The notes under the pieces are model-generated. The model ran no database searches and was not told where the DNA came from. It was given only the letters and a program-made list of their open reading frames with translations. Made by a program: the position numbers and the translations under genes. 64,000 nucleotides of DNA from CAYOID01 sp964573115 (lineage in GTDB: Bacteria > Desulfobacterota > Desulfovibrionia > Desulfovibrionales > Desulfothermaceae): NCBI GenBank assembly GCA_964573115.1, contig CAZNIP010000004.1, positions 1 to 64,000 on the forward strand, given 5' to 3'. Below are positions 40,768 through 49,413 of the stretch, piece after piece. Numbering within the stretch: the first letter of the stretch is position 1; every line of letters starts with the position of its first letter.

Positions 40768-41044
40768 TGGCTTTCCTGGTGGTTCACCGAATCTGCACTC
40801 CATGGTTCCAACTCTCCAACACTGCCCTGCCCCAATGCACTGCAGTTCCCTGACACCGGCCCGATCCTTTTATTCTCCGTATTGACACGCTTGAGGCCGT
40901 CCTGATATGGATCTGCATTTGTTTTTTGCACGACTTGATATGCTCCCCGGCATTTTCCTGCGGCTGCCAGGCCATTGATCTGAATCCACCGCTGGCAGTG
41001 CTTCAACCGGGTCTGACCTTCACTCTCTGAACACAGGAGGATCT

Positions 41045-41725
41045 ATGATTGTCGCCAAGAGAAAGCCCTTTGATGAAATCAAGACATCCGTCGACGAGTA
41101 CGCAAAGATTCTGACCGTGGGATGCGGCACCTGCGTGGCCGTATGCCTGGCTGGCGGCGAAAAGGAAGTGGCCAACCTGAACGCCGAGCTTGAAATGGCC
41201 AGAAAGATCGCCAAGAAGCCGGTTGAGCTGGGGGCCAAAACGGTTGAGCGTCAGTGCGACATGGAGTTCCTGGCAGAGCTCGATTCCATGGTCAGCGACT
41301 ACGATGCCCTGATTTCCCTGGCCTGCGGGGTCGGGGTTCAGTTCCTGGCCGAACGATACCCGCATATTCCTGTCTTTCCCGGTGTGGACACCACCTTCAT
41401 GGGCGCCAACCGGGATGTCGGCTGGTACGAAGAGCGGTGCCGCGGCTGCGGGACATGCGTCCTGGCCTACACCGCCGGCATCTGTCCGGTGACCACCTGC
41501 GCCAAGGGACTGTTCAACGGCCCCTGCGGCGGGACCAATGCCGGAAGTTGCGAGGTCGACCCCTCCCAGCCCTGTGCCTGGTACAACATCTACCATCGAC
41601 TGGCGCAGCAGGGTCGGCTGGACAACATCATGACGGTCTTCCCGGCCACGGAGTGGCGGAATCAGATCCCCAGAACCGTGATCCAGCCCGGCTACGAACA
41701 GAAAGTCACGAGTGAAAAAGCCTAG
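41045..41725 (+). CDS. Methylenetetrahydrofolate reductase C-terminal-domain protein (MetV-like)
   Basis: 226 aa, Cys-rich: GCGTCVAVC near residue 27, ERCRGCGTCVLAYTAGICPVTTCAKG, NGPCGG and GSCEVDP are hallmark motifs of the MetV zinc/Fe-S protein that pairs with MetF. In acetogens MetV connects MetF to HdrA-like electron-bifurcating modules. Here HdrA-like genes follow 30 bp later, but no metF is in the window. The ATG follows AGGAGGATCT. It suggests a role in C1 metabolism (Wood-Ljungdahl direction unresolved). Confidence 0.9.
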   Translation: MIVAKRKPFDEIKTSVDEYAKILTVGCGTCVAVCLAGGEKEVANLNAELEMARKIAKKPVELGAKTVERQCDMEFLAELDSMVSDYDALISLACGVGVQFLAERYPHIPVFPGVDTTFMGANRDVGWYEERCRGCGTCVLAYTAGICPVTTCAKGLFNGPCGGTNAGSCEVDPSQPCAWYNIYHRLAQQGRLDNIMTVFPATEWRNQIPRTVIQPGYEQKVTSEKA

Positions 41726-41755
41726 CGCCCTACCCCAAACATAAGGAGCTCCCAA

Positions 41756-42991
41756 TTGAAGAGCAAAAGTGTCATCATCATCGGCGGTGGCATTGCCGGT
41801 CTGACTGCTGCATGGGAACTGGCCCAGCAGGATGTGGGTGTGCATCTCGTTGAGAAGGGTCATTTCCTGGGAGGTCATGCCATTCACTACAACTGCAAGG
41901 CCACAGACGTGTGTCAGCAATGCGATGCCTGCACAGTGGAGAAAATGCTCAAAAACGTGGTCTCCGAACCTCGCATCACTGTGCATCTGGCCTCGAACGT
42001 TCAGAGCATCTCAAAGAACACAGGCTTCGCAGTCACCTTGGACAAGAGGGCCCAGTACGCCTCTCCCCGGGAGCAGGAGCACCTGTCGGCAGCCTATGCC
42101 CGCTGCCCTGTCCCTGGAGCCATTCTGCGGGGAAGGTCCATCAACAACTCCCCCCTGTTCGCCCTGGATGAAAGCCTGCTTCCGCAGCTCAAGGACCAGC
42201 TCCCGGACCTCTTCGGACCGGACGGGCTGGATGCGAACAAAGAACCAGCTCAGGAAACCCTCAAGGCCGACGCCGTCATCCTGGCCACAGGGTTTGAACC
42301 ATTCCACCCTGAAGACAAACCCACCTACAACTCGGCCTCTCTGAAGAACGTGGTTTCCGCCCTGGACATGGAAAAGATCAAGAAGGAGCAGGGACACTAC
42401 GTTCGCCCTTCCGACGGACGGCCTCCGCACAGAGTGGCCTTTATTCAGTGCGTCGGCAGCAGGAATGAGCAGCTCGGACACCTGTGGTGCTCCCACGTCT
42501 GCTGCCCCTACGCCCTGCGCATGGCCGAGGTGATGAAGAAAGACGATTCAGAGACAGACATCACGGTCTTTTACATGGATATTCAAAACATCGGCAGGGA
42601 CCATCCGTCGTTTTACCAGCAATGCCAGTCAGACTTCCGTTTCGTGCGGAACATCCCGGTGGACATCTACCCCGGGGAGAACGACTCCATGCTGGTCAGC
42701 TACATGGATGAGAGCGACGAAAAGGTCATCCGCGACCCTTTCGATCTCGTGGTCCTCTCGGTGGGGATCATGCCTGGACAGGACAATGCCCGGCTGGCCG
42801 AAATGGCCGACATTTCCCTGACACCCAATGGGTTCCTTCAGTCCGCAAGCGAGCTTGACACCACCTCCACCGCCGTGGAGGGCATCTTTGCTGCCGGGAC
42901 GGCCACAGGGCCAAAGAGCATTGCCGAGAGCATGGTCAATGCCGGGCAGGCCGTGCGCAATACGGTCAAACACTTAGGGGTATCCAAATGA
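41756..42991 (+). CDS. QmoA/HdrA-like FAD oxidoreductase
   Basis: 411 aa with a TTG start 7 bp after AAGGAG. FAD site VIIIGGGIAGLTAAWELA; Cys cluster YNCKATDVCQQCDACTVEKM; FIQCVGSRNE and WCSHVCCPYALRMAEV, as in HdrA/QmoA. The length equals typical QmoA. It lacks the added ferredoxin domains of HdrA. The next gene overlaps by four bases (ATGA), so the two form one complex, probably with MetV. Confidence 0.87.
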   Translation: MKSKSVIIIGGGIAGLTAAWELAQQDVGVHLVEKGHFLGGHAIHYNCKATDVCQQCDACTVEKMLKNVVSEPRITVHLASNVQSISKNTGFAVTLDKRAQYASPREQEHLSAAYARCPVPGAILRGRSINNSPLFALDESLLPQLKDQLPDLFGPDGLDANKEPAQETLKADAVILATGFEPFHPEDKPTYNSASLKNVVSALDMEKIKKEQGHYVRPSDGRPPHRVAFIQCVGSRNEQLGHLWCSHVCCPYALRMAEVMKKDDSETDITVFYMDIQNIGRDHPSFYQQCQSDFRFVRNIPVDIYPGENDSMLVSYMDESDEKVIRDPFDLVVLSVGIMPGQDNARLAEMADISLTPNGFLQSASELDTTSTAVEGIFAAGTATGPKSIAESMVNAGQAVRNTVKHLGVSK

Positions 42992-44637
42992 CTGACATGC
43001 AGACGATCCCAACGATGGAAACTGACGTGAACACCCGTGTCCTGGTCATCGGCGGAGCCTGGTCAGGGGCCCGGACTGCCGCCGAGCTGGTGGATCAAGG
43101 ATACGGCGTGACCCTGGTCGAAGAGGCCCCGACGCTGGCCAAGGCCAGGGAAGCTTCGAGTTTTTATTCCCGGCTCGTTCCCGATCGGGACACGCCACTT
43201 CTGGAGACGGTCCAAAAGGTCGAAGACATGGACCACATCGAGCTTCTGACCTCAGCCAGCCTCCTCCATGTGGACGGCCTGCCAGGGAATTTCCGGGTCA
43301 AGCTCAATGTCGGCGGGCAGATCAAGGACCTCGATGTCGGAGCCGTGGTCGTGGCCACGGATATTGAAGCCAGGCCTGCCTTCGAGACCTACGGACTGAC
43401 CCCTGGGGACAAGGTCGTTGGCCTGAGCGAGCTGGAGAGCACCTTGCAGTCCAGGCCGCCGCAGGACGCCAAAGTCGCTTTCCTGGCCGGGTTCTGCGAT
43501 GACGGCTCGCCACTGTCCATGGAAAGGATCATGCGCTCGGCCCTGCAGGTCCAGGAAGGTGGGTCCCAGGCTTATGTCTATGTCAGAAACATCAAGGTGG
43601 CAGCCGAGGGACTGGAAAAACTCTACAAGACAACCCGGGACAAGGGCGTGCTCTACTTCAAGCTCCAGGACAAGCCGGAGCTGGACGGGGACGGCTCGAG
43701 CCTGGTCTTCCTGGATCCGGTCCTGTCCCAGCAGGTTGAGCTCAAACCCGACCTGATGGTGGTCGAGGATCAGCTCGCAGCCAACCATCTCAACCAGCGT
43801 CTGGCCGAGCTCCTGCGCATCGACCTCGGCCCCGGAAACTTCATCCAGGAAAACAACGTGCACCGTTTCCCTGTCCACTCCAACAGGGAAGGCATCTTTG
43901 TGGCCGGAGGCAGCCGGGATGCGCTCAGCCTCCCGGACACGCTGGCCGATGTCGGGAACGTGGCTCTGGAAGTGGCCCGATTCCTGAACGACGGGCACAA
44001 GAGCGTGCCCGAGCACATGGGCATCGTGGACCGGGAAAAATGCTGCTTCTGTCTGACCTGCTACCGCTGCTGCCCCCACGGTGCCATCACCTGGGAAGAC
44101 AAGCCGGTCATCTCCTCCATCGCCTGTCAGGGATGCGGCATCTGCGCCAGTGAATGCCCTCAGGACGCCATTCAGATCGTGTCCTTTGAAGACGACACCA
44201 TCAAGCAGGCCATCAAGGCCCACCTGGCCGCTCAGGCCGAAAGTCCGACCATTATCGCCTTCTGCTGCGAGAACTCGTCCCTGGAGGCCGGGCACATGGC
44301 CCAGACCTTCAATCGACCGCTACCGGCCGGGCTGAAGATGATCAAAATCCCCTGCGCCGGCAAGGTCGACCTGGACTACATCTTCACCGCCTTCCTCAAC
44401 GGCGCTGACGGCGTCATGGTTCTGAGCTGCCATCCGGGCAACTGCAAGTCGGTCCGGGGCAACACCTTTGCCAGCTGGCGGGTGGACAACGCCTATCGCA
44501 TGCTGGACAATGCCGGAATGAACCACAGCAGGCTCCTGACCGCCAGTCTGGCTTCGAACATGGATGTCGAGTTCTCTGAGCTGGCCACCCGGATGGAAGC
44601 CAGCCTGAACGAGCTCGGACCTTCCCCTCTGAAGTAA
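42988..44637 (+). CDS. HdrA/QmoB-like flavoprotein with ferredoxin and MvhD domains
   Basis: 549 aa. FAD fold (VLVIGGAWSGARTAAEL), a two-cluster ferredoxin module (CCFCLTCYRCCPHG; CQGCGICASECPQD, about 350-400), and a C-terminal MvhD-like domain (IIAFCCENSS, IPCAGKVDLDYIFTAF, LSCHPGNCKS). It is like QmoB but shorter. There is no QmoC-type membrane subunit, so the complex looks cytoplasmic. With MetV and the QmoA-like partner it may link methylene-THF chemistry to ferredoxin or disulfide electron carriers (inference). Confidence 0.87.
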   Translation: MTDMQTIPTMETDVNTRVLVIGGAWSGARTAAELVDQGYGVTLVEEAPTLAKAREASSFYSRLVPDRDTPLLETVQKVEDMDHIELLTSASLLHVDGLPGNFRVKLNVGGQIKDLDVGAVVVATDIEARPAFETYGLTPGDKVVGLSELESTLQSRPPQDAKVAFLAGFCDDGSPLSMERIMRSALQVQEGGSQAYVYVRNIKVAAEGLEKLYKTTRDKGVLYFKLQDKPELDGDGSSLVFLDPVLSQQVELKPDLMVVEDQLAANHLNQRLAELLRIDLGPGNFIQENNVHRFPVHSNREGIFVAGGSRDALSLPDTLADVGNVALEVARFLNDGHKSVPEHMGIVDREKCCFCLTCYRCCPHGAITWEDKPVISSIACQGCGICASECPQDAIQIVSFEDDTIKQAIKAHLAAQAESPTIIAFCCENSSLEAGHMAQTFNRPLPAGLKMIKIPCAGKVDLDYIFTAFLNGADGVMVLSCHPGNCKSVRGNTFASWRVDNAYRMLDNAGMNHSRLLTASLASNMDVEFSELATRMEASLNELGPSPLK

Positions 44638-44650
44638 GAAGGCGGAGGAT

Positions 44651-44736
44651 CGAGGGTGGGTGGTTGAGCAAGGAGGCTCTCCACTGCATTGGGGTTCCTC
44701 ATCCAGCCTCCTGGGATCATCGAGGCCCACCCTCGT
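44651..44736. repeat. Imperfect long inverted repeat
   Basis: CGAGGGTGGG (44651-44660) and CCCACCCTCG (44727-44736) are exact complements; inside, AGGAGGCT and AGCCTCCT pair as well. It lies between convergent genes and may form a cruciform or add termination. Confidence 0.5.
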
Positions 44737-44761
44737 CAGCCCCTTCGTCCTGCGCAAACAA

Positions 44762-44789
44762 GAAAAGCACGCCGGTCGGCGTGCTTTTC
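44762..44789. terminator. Bidirectional terminator
   Basis: GAAAAGCACGCC, loop GGTC, GGCGTGCTTTTC: 12 perfect pairs with U-rich ends on both strands, between the HdrA-like gene and the convergent small gene. Confidence 0.9.
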
Positions 44790-44837
44790 CGCTTGGTGAA
44801 CCTTGATGCCCGGCGCAATCATCCACCACACCGGGCA

Positions 44838-45068
44838 TCAGTAGTCGATGAGGTTTTTGCTCCTGGTCCCCATCCGGGCATTGACCTTTTCGATCCTCTT
44901 CTCCAGCTCCAGCCGTCTCCCGGAATCGTCAACCCGGTAGAACTGCCTGAGCAGGAAGTTCCGGCAATCGATGAGCGTATGCCGCTCGTTTTCCGGATCG
45001 ACCATCTTCTGGCAAAAGGGGCAGGGCCGGAATGCCGGCTTGTGTTCAGTCTTCTTGAACATGACCAT
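44838..45068 (-). CDS. Small putative zinc-binding protein, unrecognised
   Basis: 76 aa. A CPFCQK pair followed by HTLIDCR suggests a CxxC-H-C zinc site; the rest is a charged helix (RRLELEKRIEKVNARMG). I do not recognise the family. It starts one base after the stop of the response-regulator gene, so the two are likely cotranscribed. Confidence 0.6.
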   Translation of the reverse strand: MVMFKKTEHKPAFRPCPFCQKMVDPENERHTLIDCRNFLLRQFYRVDDSGRRLELEKRIEKVNARMGTRSKNLIDY

Positions 45069-45069
45069 G

Positions 45070-46143
45070 CTAGAGGGCCTGTTTCTGAATCATGCTCTTG
45101 CCGTCCGGGTCCCAGTTCTGTCCGGTCACTGTGCGATAGAAGTCCCGGGCCTCCTGGAACTCGGGGTTGATGGTCAGGGCCTGCTCCAGGCAGTGCGCGG
45201 CCTTGTCCAGCTCATTGGCGAAATAATACGACTTGGCCACGTTGTAGTGAATGTTTTCGTCGTTCGGATCCAGGTTCAGCGCCTGTTTGTAAGCCTCTAG
45301 GGCCTGCTGGTACTTGCCTTCTTTGCGGAGGTTGATGCCAAGGGTGTTGTAGGGGTTGGGGGCGTTGGCATCGCACTTGAGGATTTGGCTGAAGATCTTC
45401 CTGACCTCAATGAAATCGTCCAGCCTGGCATACTCGTCTGCGGCCTTCTGGAGGTAGGCCTTGTAGCTGTCCATGTCGCCCTTGAGCTTGTAGGCTTCGG
45501 CAATGCCGGTGTAGGCCTTGATGAACAGGTTGTTCAACTTGATGGCCTTCTTGAAGGCTATGATGGCCTTGGCGAATTTCTGCTCCACCAGATACTGGTT
45601 GCCTTTGGTGAAGTAGTCTTCAGCCCGCTCCCCTTCGACATTGCCGGAAACGATTTCGCCAAGGTCTTCGATCGCCCCGTCATAGTCCCCCTGGGACATC
45701 TTGTCTTCGGCTTCGGCAATGAGCCTGTCTTCGATTTCGCTGAGCTGTTCCAACTGGACAATGGTCTGCAGATGGTTCTTCAAGACGTCCATGCTGTAGG
45801 GCCGGATCACGAACCCCGAGCATCCAGCGGCAATGGCGTCCAGGACAAAATCTTTGCAGCTCTGGGAGGACAGGACGACCACCGGCACAGGGTCCAGCCG
45901 GACCATCCTGTTGACCTCGGCGATGAAGGTGTGGACATCCATGTCGTTGAGCTCGATGTCGGTGATCACCAGGTCAGTCGTGTTGTGGGCCAGAAAGTCC
46001 ATGGCCGCGACCGCGGAGGAGAACCTGTGGGCCACCTGCAGCTCAAGCTTTTTGAGGCTCTGGGAATCGATATGGAAATGGTCATTGTTGTTCGTGGTCA
46101 CAATGACATTCCATCGGGAAAGGGGTTTCTGATTTCTGTTCAT
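45070..46143 (-). CDS. Response regulator with TPR repeats
   Basis: 357 aa. A receiver-like domain (about 10-130) with DLVITDIELND holding the likely phospho-acceptor Asp and a VVLSSQS switch strand; the Lys-containing end is VIRPYS, so the usual conserved Lys is missing. Then five to six TPR units (YFTKGNQYLVEQKFAKAIIAFKKAIKLN; NTLGINLRKEGKYQQALEAYKQALNLD; NVAKSYYFANELDKAAHCLEQALTIN). Such REC-TPR proteins act by protein contacts, not DNA binding. No histidine kinase lies next to it. Confidence 0.87.
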   Translation of the reverse strand: MNRNQKPLSRWNVIVTTNNNDHFHIDSQSLKKLELQVAHRFSSAVAAMDFLAHNTTDLVITDIELNDMDVHTFIAEVNRMVRLDPVPVVVLSSQSCKDFVLDAIAAGCSGFVIRPYSMDVLKNHLQTIVQLEQLSEIEDRLIAEAEDKMSQGDYDGAIEDLGEIVSGNVEGERAEDYFTKGNQYLVEQKFAKAIIAFKKAIKLNNLFIKAYTGIAEAYKLKGDMDSYKAYLQKAADEYARLDDFIEVRKIFSQILKCDANAPNPYNTLGINLRKEGKYQQALEAYKQALNLDPNDENIHYNVAKSYYFANELDKAAHCLEQALTINPEFQEARDFYRTVTGQNWDPDGKSMIQKQAL

Positions 46144-46229
46144 AGGCTCAGGACGTGAACTGTCCGTTCATCTGGAACGCCCAGCATCGATGAACCTGCA
46201 TGACCGGCATGGATCCCGGAAGGAGGGCC

Positions 46230-47582
46230 TCATGCGCCGGTCCAGGCCTGGACGTACTGATCCACATCGAACTTGCGTTTGCATCCGGCGTGGCTCATGT
46301 AGCGAATCTGCCCGAACACGGACCTCTCCTGAAAGGGCCGGTCATGGAGTCCGCCGATGGCCCACAGGGCCCCGACGTATCCGTTGGGGTCACGGCCGTC
46401 CAGTTCATAGCGATCGTTGAGTTCGATGGTTCGCTTCAGGGCCTGTTCCGGGTCCTCGCTCCACTCCAGGATCTTTTTGGCCCAGTACATGCGGAGATAG
46501 CCATGCATCTTGCCCCGCTTGACCATCTCCATCTGGGCGGCATTCCAGAGAGGGTCGTGCGTCTGGCCCTCTTCGAGGTCAGCATAAGAATAGAGGTACG
46601 GCCTTGGATCCCGGGCGTGTTTGTTCAGGGTTCGCCGTCCCCAGTCCGGGGCTGATGTGAGGCTGGTGGGATGATGGTTCCAGGCGCAGAAGTTTTCAGA
46701 CAGCTCCCGCCGGACCACGAGCTCTTCGAGAAAGGCCTCTTTGCCGGCCGCATCGGCATTTTTGGCGTTCCAGGCTTCAAAAGCGGCCCGCTGCGGAGCG
46801 ATCTGGCCGAAATGGAGATACGGGGAGAGATTGGACAGGGCCCGGGCATTGGGGTCGTTCCTGTGCTGATCATAGTCGTTGATGATCCGGCTGACAAACC
46901 TGCCCACCTGGTCCATCCCGGCCCTGGTCCCGGGCTCAATCCAGTCGACCGGCCCGACAGTCCGGTCCACGTTGAGGCTCTGGCCTGCAGCTGTCCAGTC
47001 CGGCTCCTGAAGAGGGCTCTGGGCATGGGGATGTTGCTTGAGCTCAGGAAAGGGCTCCAGGTATTCCATGAGCTGGCGGTGAATCTTGGGTCTGATGGTC
47101 CGGGCCGCATATTCCTGCTTGCCTGAAACCTCCCAGCATGGGACCACATTATGGGCATCGACCTCGATCACCGGCACGTCGGCCAGCTGGGAGACATCCT
47201 TTTTCCAGCCCCGCTTGACCGGCAGGGGATCGAAATCCATGACCAGGGAGTGGGCCCTGCAGGAGGACAGGACGCTCCCGATCGAACGGCCTGGATCACC
47301 CAGGAGGAGCTGAAACGGGATGTGCAGCTGCAGGGCCTGCCGGGCGCACTCCTTCAGGCCCTTGAGCATGAAGTCGTACTGCCGCAGGGTGGCCCCGAGA
47401 AAGCTGGGCACGAGGCAAAAGACGATCTGGAGCTCCCTGGAGTCCTGCAGGGCGATGTCCTGGGCGTGGATCAGGGCCCAGTTGTCCTGAATGCGCTGAT
47501 CCCTGCTCATCCAGTAGACAACCGGTCCGGGTCCCGGGGTCCCCGTGTTCAGGGTCCTGACTCGTCTGACATTGACGCGCAT
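46230..47582 (-). CDS. phr: Class II CPD photolyase
   Basis: 450 aa from the ATG at 47582 (an upstream TTG adds six residues). Starts with VVYWMSRDQRIQDNWAL, typical of class II photolyases; the FAD region has HFGQIAPQRAAFEAW, LVVRRELSENFCAWN, and C-terminal LDGRDPNGYVGALWAIGG and FGQIRYMSHAGCKRKFD. It repairs cyclobutane pyrimidine dimers with light. Finding it in an anaerobe suggests a sunlit or shallow habitat (inference). Confidence 0.93.
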   Translation of the reverse strand: MRVNVRRVRTLNTGTPGPGPVVYWMSRDQRIQDNWALIHAQDIALQDSRELQIVFCLVPSFLGATLRQYDFMLKGLKECARQALQLHIPFQLLLGDPGRSIGSVLSSCRAHSLVMDFDPLPVKRGWKKDVSQLADVPVIEVDAHNVVPCWEVSGKQEYAARTIRPKIHRQLMEYLEPFPELKQHPHAQSPLQEPDWTAAGQSLNVDRTVGPVDWIEPGTRAGMDQVGRFVSRIINDYDQHRNDPNARALSNLSPYLHFGQIAPQRAAFEAWNAKNADAAGKEAFLEELVVRRELSENFCAWNHHPTSLTSAPDWGRRTLNKHARDPRPYLYSYADLEEGQTHDPLWNAAQMEMVKRGKMHGYLRMYWAKKILEWSEDPEQALKRTIELNDRYELDGRDPNGYVGALWAIGGLHDRPFQERSVFGQIRYMSHAGCKRKFDVDQYVQAWTGA

Positions 47583-47636
47583 GAAAGAAGCCCTGTCCAA
47601 GGGTTGTCCATGGGGCAGGCCAATGCCCCACAGGGG

Positions 47637-48125
47637 TTACAGCTCCAGGATGGAGACCTTCTGGAAGTCGACCACGGCGACCACCCGCTGCACCGCAACA
47701 GTGAAGAGGGCCGATTTCGGGCTGGTGACAAAAGCCTCGAGCTCAGGATATTTGGCCACAAAGACGCTTTCCAGAGACTGGCGCTCGTCCGCCACAACCT
47801 CCCTGGCCTGACCGTTCAAGGTCACGGCCGTCCCCGCCTGGTGGTCGAACTGGACATTGTCCACCTCAGAGACCATGAGGGACACGGCACTGTTGACGAC
47901 CATGTTCTCATATTTCGTGGTCTGCTGGGGGGTGACCAGGATGAGCGAACAGGCACCCGGCCCCTGGGCAAAGGTCATCAGATTGCAGTACGGGATGTTG
48001 TCCCTGACTGTTGCCAGGGTCAATGTCTTCTGGGCGGCGAGGAATGCTTTCAGCCATTGCAGAAAGGCTGGCCGCTCCTCTCTGGGGACCTGCTGACGGG
48101 AGGGAGTGTACCTGTCCTGGCTCAC
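47637..48125 (-). CDS. Pyridoxamine 5'-phosphate oxidase-like flavin-binding protein
   Basis: 162 aa from a GTG after AGGAGAATCATC; a longer TTG start is less supported. Split-barrel FMN fold: KTLTLATVRDNIPYCNLMTFAQGP, ILVTPQQTTKYENMVVNSAVSLMV, GTAVTLNGQAREVV. Members include oxidases and reductases acting on small molecules. It may be cotranscribed with the photolyase gene 54 bp downstream. Confidence 0.82.
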   Translation of the reverse strand: MSQDRYTPSRQQVPREERPAFLQWLKAFLAAQKTLTLATVRDNIPYCNLMTFAQGPGACSLILVTPQQTTKYENMVVNSAVSLMVSEVDNVQFDHQAGTAVTLNGQAREVVADERQSLESVFVAKYPELEAFVTSPKSALFTVAVQRVVAVVDFQKVSILEL

Positions 48126-48329
48126 GGCGATGATTCTCCTGAAGCTCAAGGTTCAACTCTGGCCTCTCTGTACCTCATTTGCTCCCAGGCTGCAATGAGC
48201 CGGGGCTCTGGGTGCAGGCGGGGCCTTGCCACCTGAAATCTGAGTTCTTATTGTTACATCACCCTCGCCCGCTGGCAGGGCCACAACCTGACCTCAGATA
48301 TTGAGTTCTGACCACCACGACGATCAATG

Positions 48330-48342
48330 CTGCCAGAGGCAG
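48330..48342 (+). repeat. Short GCC-AGA-GGC hairpin
   Basis: CTGCC, loop AGA, GGCAG, then TTTCAACGAGGAGG. A minimal member of the hairpin family, 20 bp before the next start codon. Confidence 0.45.
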
Positions 48343-48361
48343 TTTCAACGAGGAGGTTCCC

Positions 48362-49192
48362 ATGAAGGATTCCGTGATCACATCCATCTACCCCGAAGAC
48401 TTGAGGGACTACATGTCCTCCCATCGGGAGAGGAGGTACACCCTCCTCGACGTCCGGGAGACTGAGGAATACGAACAGGAGCATATTCCAGGGGCTTTGA
48501 ACCTGCCCCTGTCCGAGCTCGAAGACAGGCTGGAGGACATTCCCAGGGACAAGGACCTGGTGGTCTACTGTCGCAGCGGCCGGCGATCCATGGCCGGGGC
48601 GGCTTTGATCACCGAACAGGCCGAACAGCGGGTCCCGTCTGTCTACAACCTCAGTGGAGGCATCACCGCCTGGGAGGGGAAGATCCTGGAAGACATCCCC
48701 AGAATCAGCCTCTTCGACGACCAGGATGACTTTCTGACTGTTCTGCACCGGGCGGCGGACATGGAAAAAGGGGCCTACGCCTTCTACTCGGCCATCACCC
48801 AGCGACTGCCCCGGTCACCCCTGGCTCCGACAGTGGAAAACCTGCAGGAAATGGAGCACAAACATGCCCGGGCGGTCCATGCGATGATGGCCAGGCATGG
48901 CGATGTGGCTCCTTTCGAGGAGTTCTTTGCCGGCCTGTCAGGACAGATCGTCGAAGGCGGGATGGAGCTGGAAGACCTGCTCGATGAAAACCGGTGGGTC
49001 GAGATCGGGCGATGCATGGCCCTGGCCGAGATCGCCATGGACATCGAGTACAGGGCCTTTGATCTCTACAAGCATCTGGCCTCGAGGTCCGAGGACCCTG
49101 AACAGGAGCAGGCCCTGCTCTTCCTGTCCGAGCAGGAGAAGACGCACATCAGGCTTCTGGCCAAGGGGCTCCGCGGGTGTGTCGAGGCCTGA
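48362..49192 (+). CDS. Rhodanese-rubrerythrin/ferritin-like fusion protein
   Basis: 276 aa. Rhodanese domain about 5-115 with active Cys in VVYCRSGRRS and YNLSGGITAWEG; then a ferritin-like four-helix domain about 122-272 with metal-ligand motifs EKGAYAFY, EMEHKHA, IEYRAFDLY and EQEKTHIRLL. There is no rubredoxin domain. The pairing suggests persulfide or peroxide chemistry at a di-iron site (inference). GAGGAGG lies before the ATG. It precedes a repeat-rich gap. Confidence 0.87.
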   Translation: MKDSVITSIYPEDLRDYMSSHRERRYTLLDVRETEEYEQEHIPGALNLPLSELEDRLEDIPRDKDLVVYCRSGRRSMAGAALITEQAEQRVPSVYNLSGGITAWEGKILEDIPRISLFDDQDDFLTVLHRAADMEKGAYAFYSAITQRLPRSPLAPTVENLQEMEHKHARAVHAMMARHGDVAPFEEFFAGLSGQIVEGGMELEDLLDENRWVEIGRCMALAEIAMDIEYRAFDLYKHLASRSEDPEQEQALLFLSEQEKTHIRLLAKGLRGCVEA

Positions 49193-49216
49193 GCAACCAG
49201 GCCTCCGGGTTCAGCC

Positions 49217-49413
49217 CAGCCAGAGGCTGCACTCGTCTGAAACTTCATGAGGAAGAACCCCTCAGGCCTTCGGCCGGCTCCCCGGACCCCTCAGGCCTTT
49301 GGCCAGCTCCCAAGAACCCCTCAGCCCTGCGAGCAGCTCCCCTTGGAAAAGGGGAGCAGTTAGGGGAGCAGTCAGAGGAGCAGCCTCGAAAGTTTCTGCC
49401 CTGATCCAACTGG
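49217..49413 (+). repeat. Hairpin plus repeat family B, copy 3, internally expanded
   Basis: CAGCC, loop AGA, GGCTG (49217-49229), CTCGTCTGAAAC (49232-49243), then ACCCCTCAGGCC-type units three times in tandem (about 49255-49340), the CTCCCCTTGG..AAAAGGGGAG hairpin, CCTCGAAAGTTTCTGCC and TGATCCAACTGG. It matches copies at 14427 and 22811. The 321-bp gap between the rhodanese fusion and the CofD-like gene is filled by this and repeat A. Confidence 0.7.
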
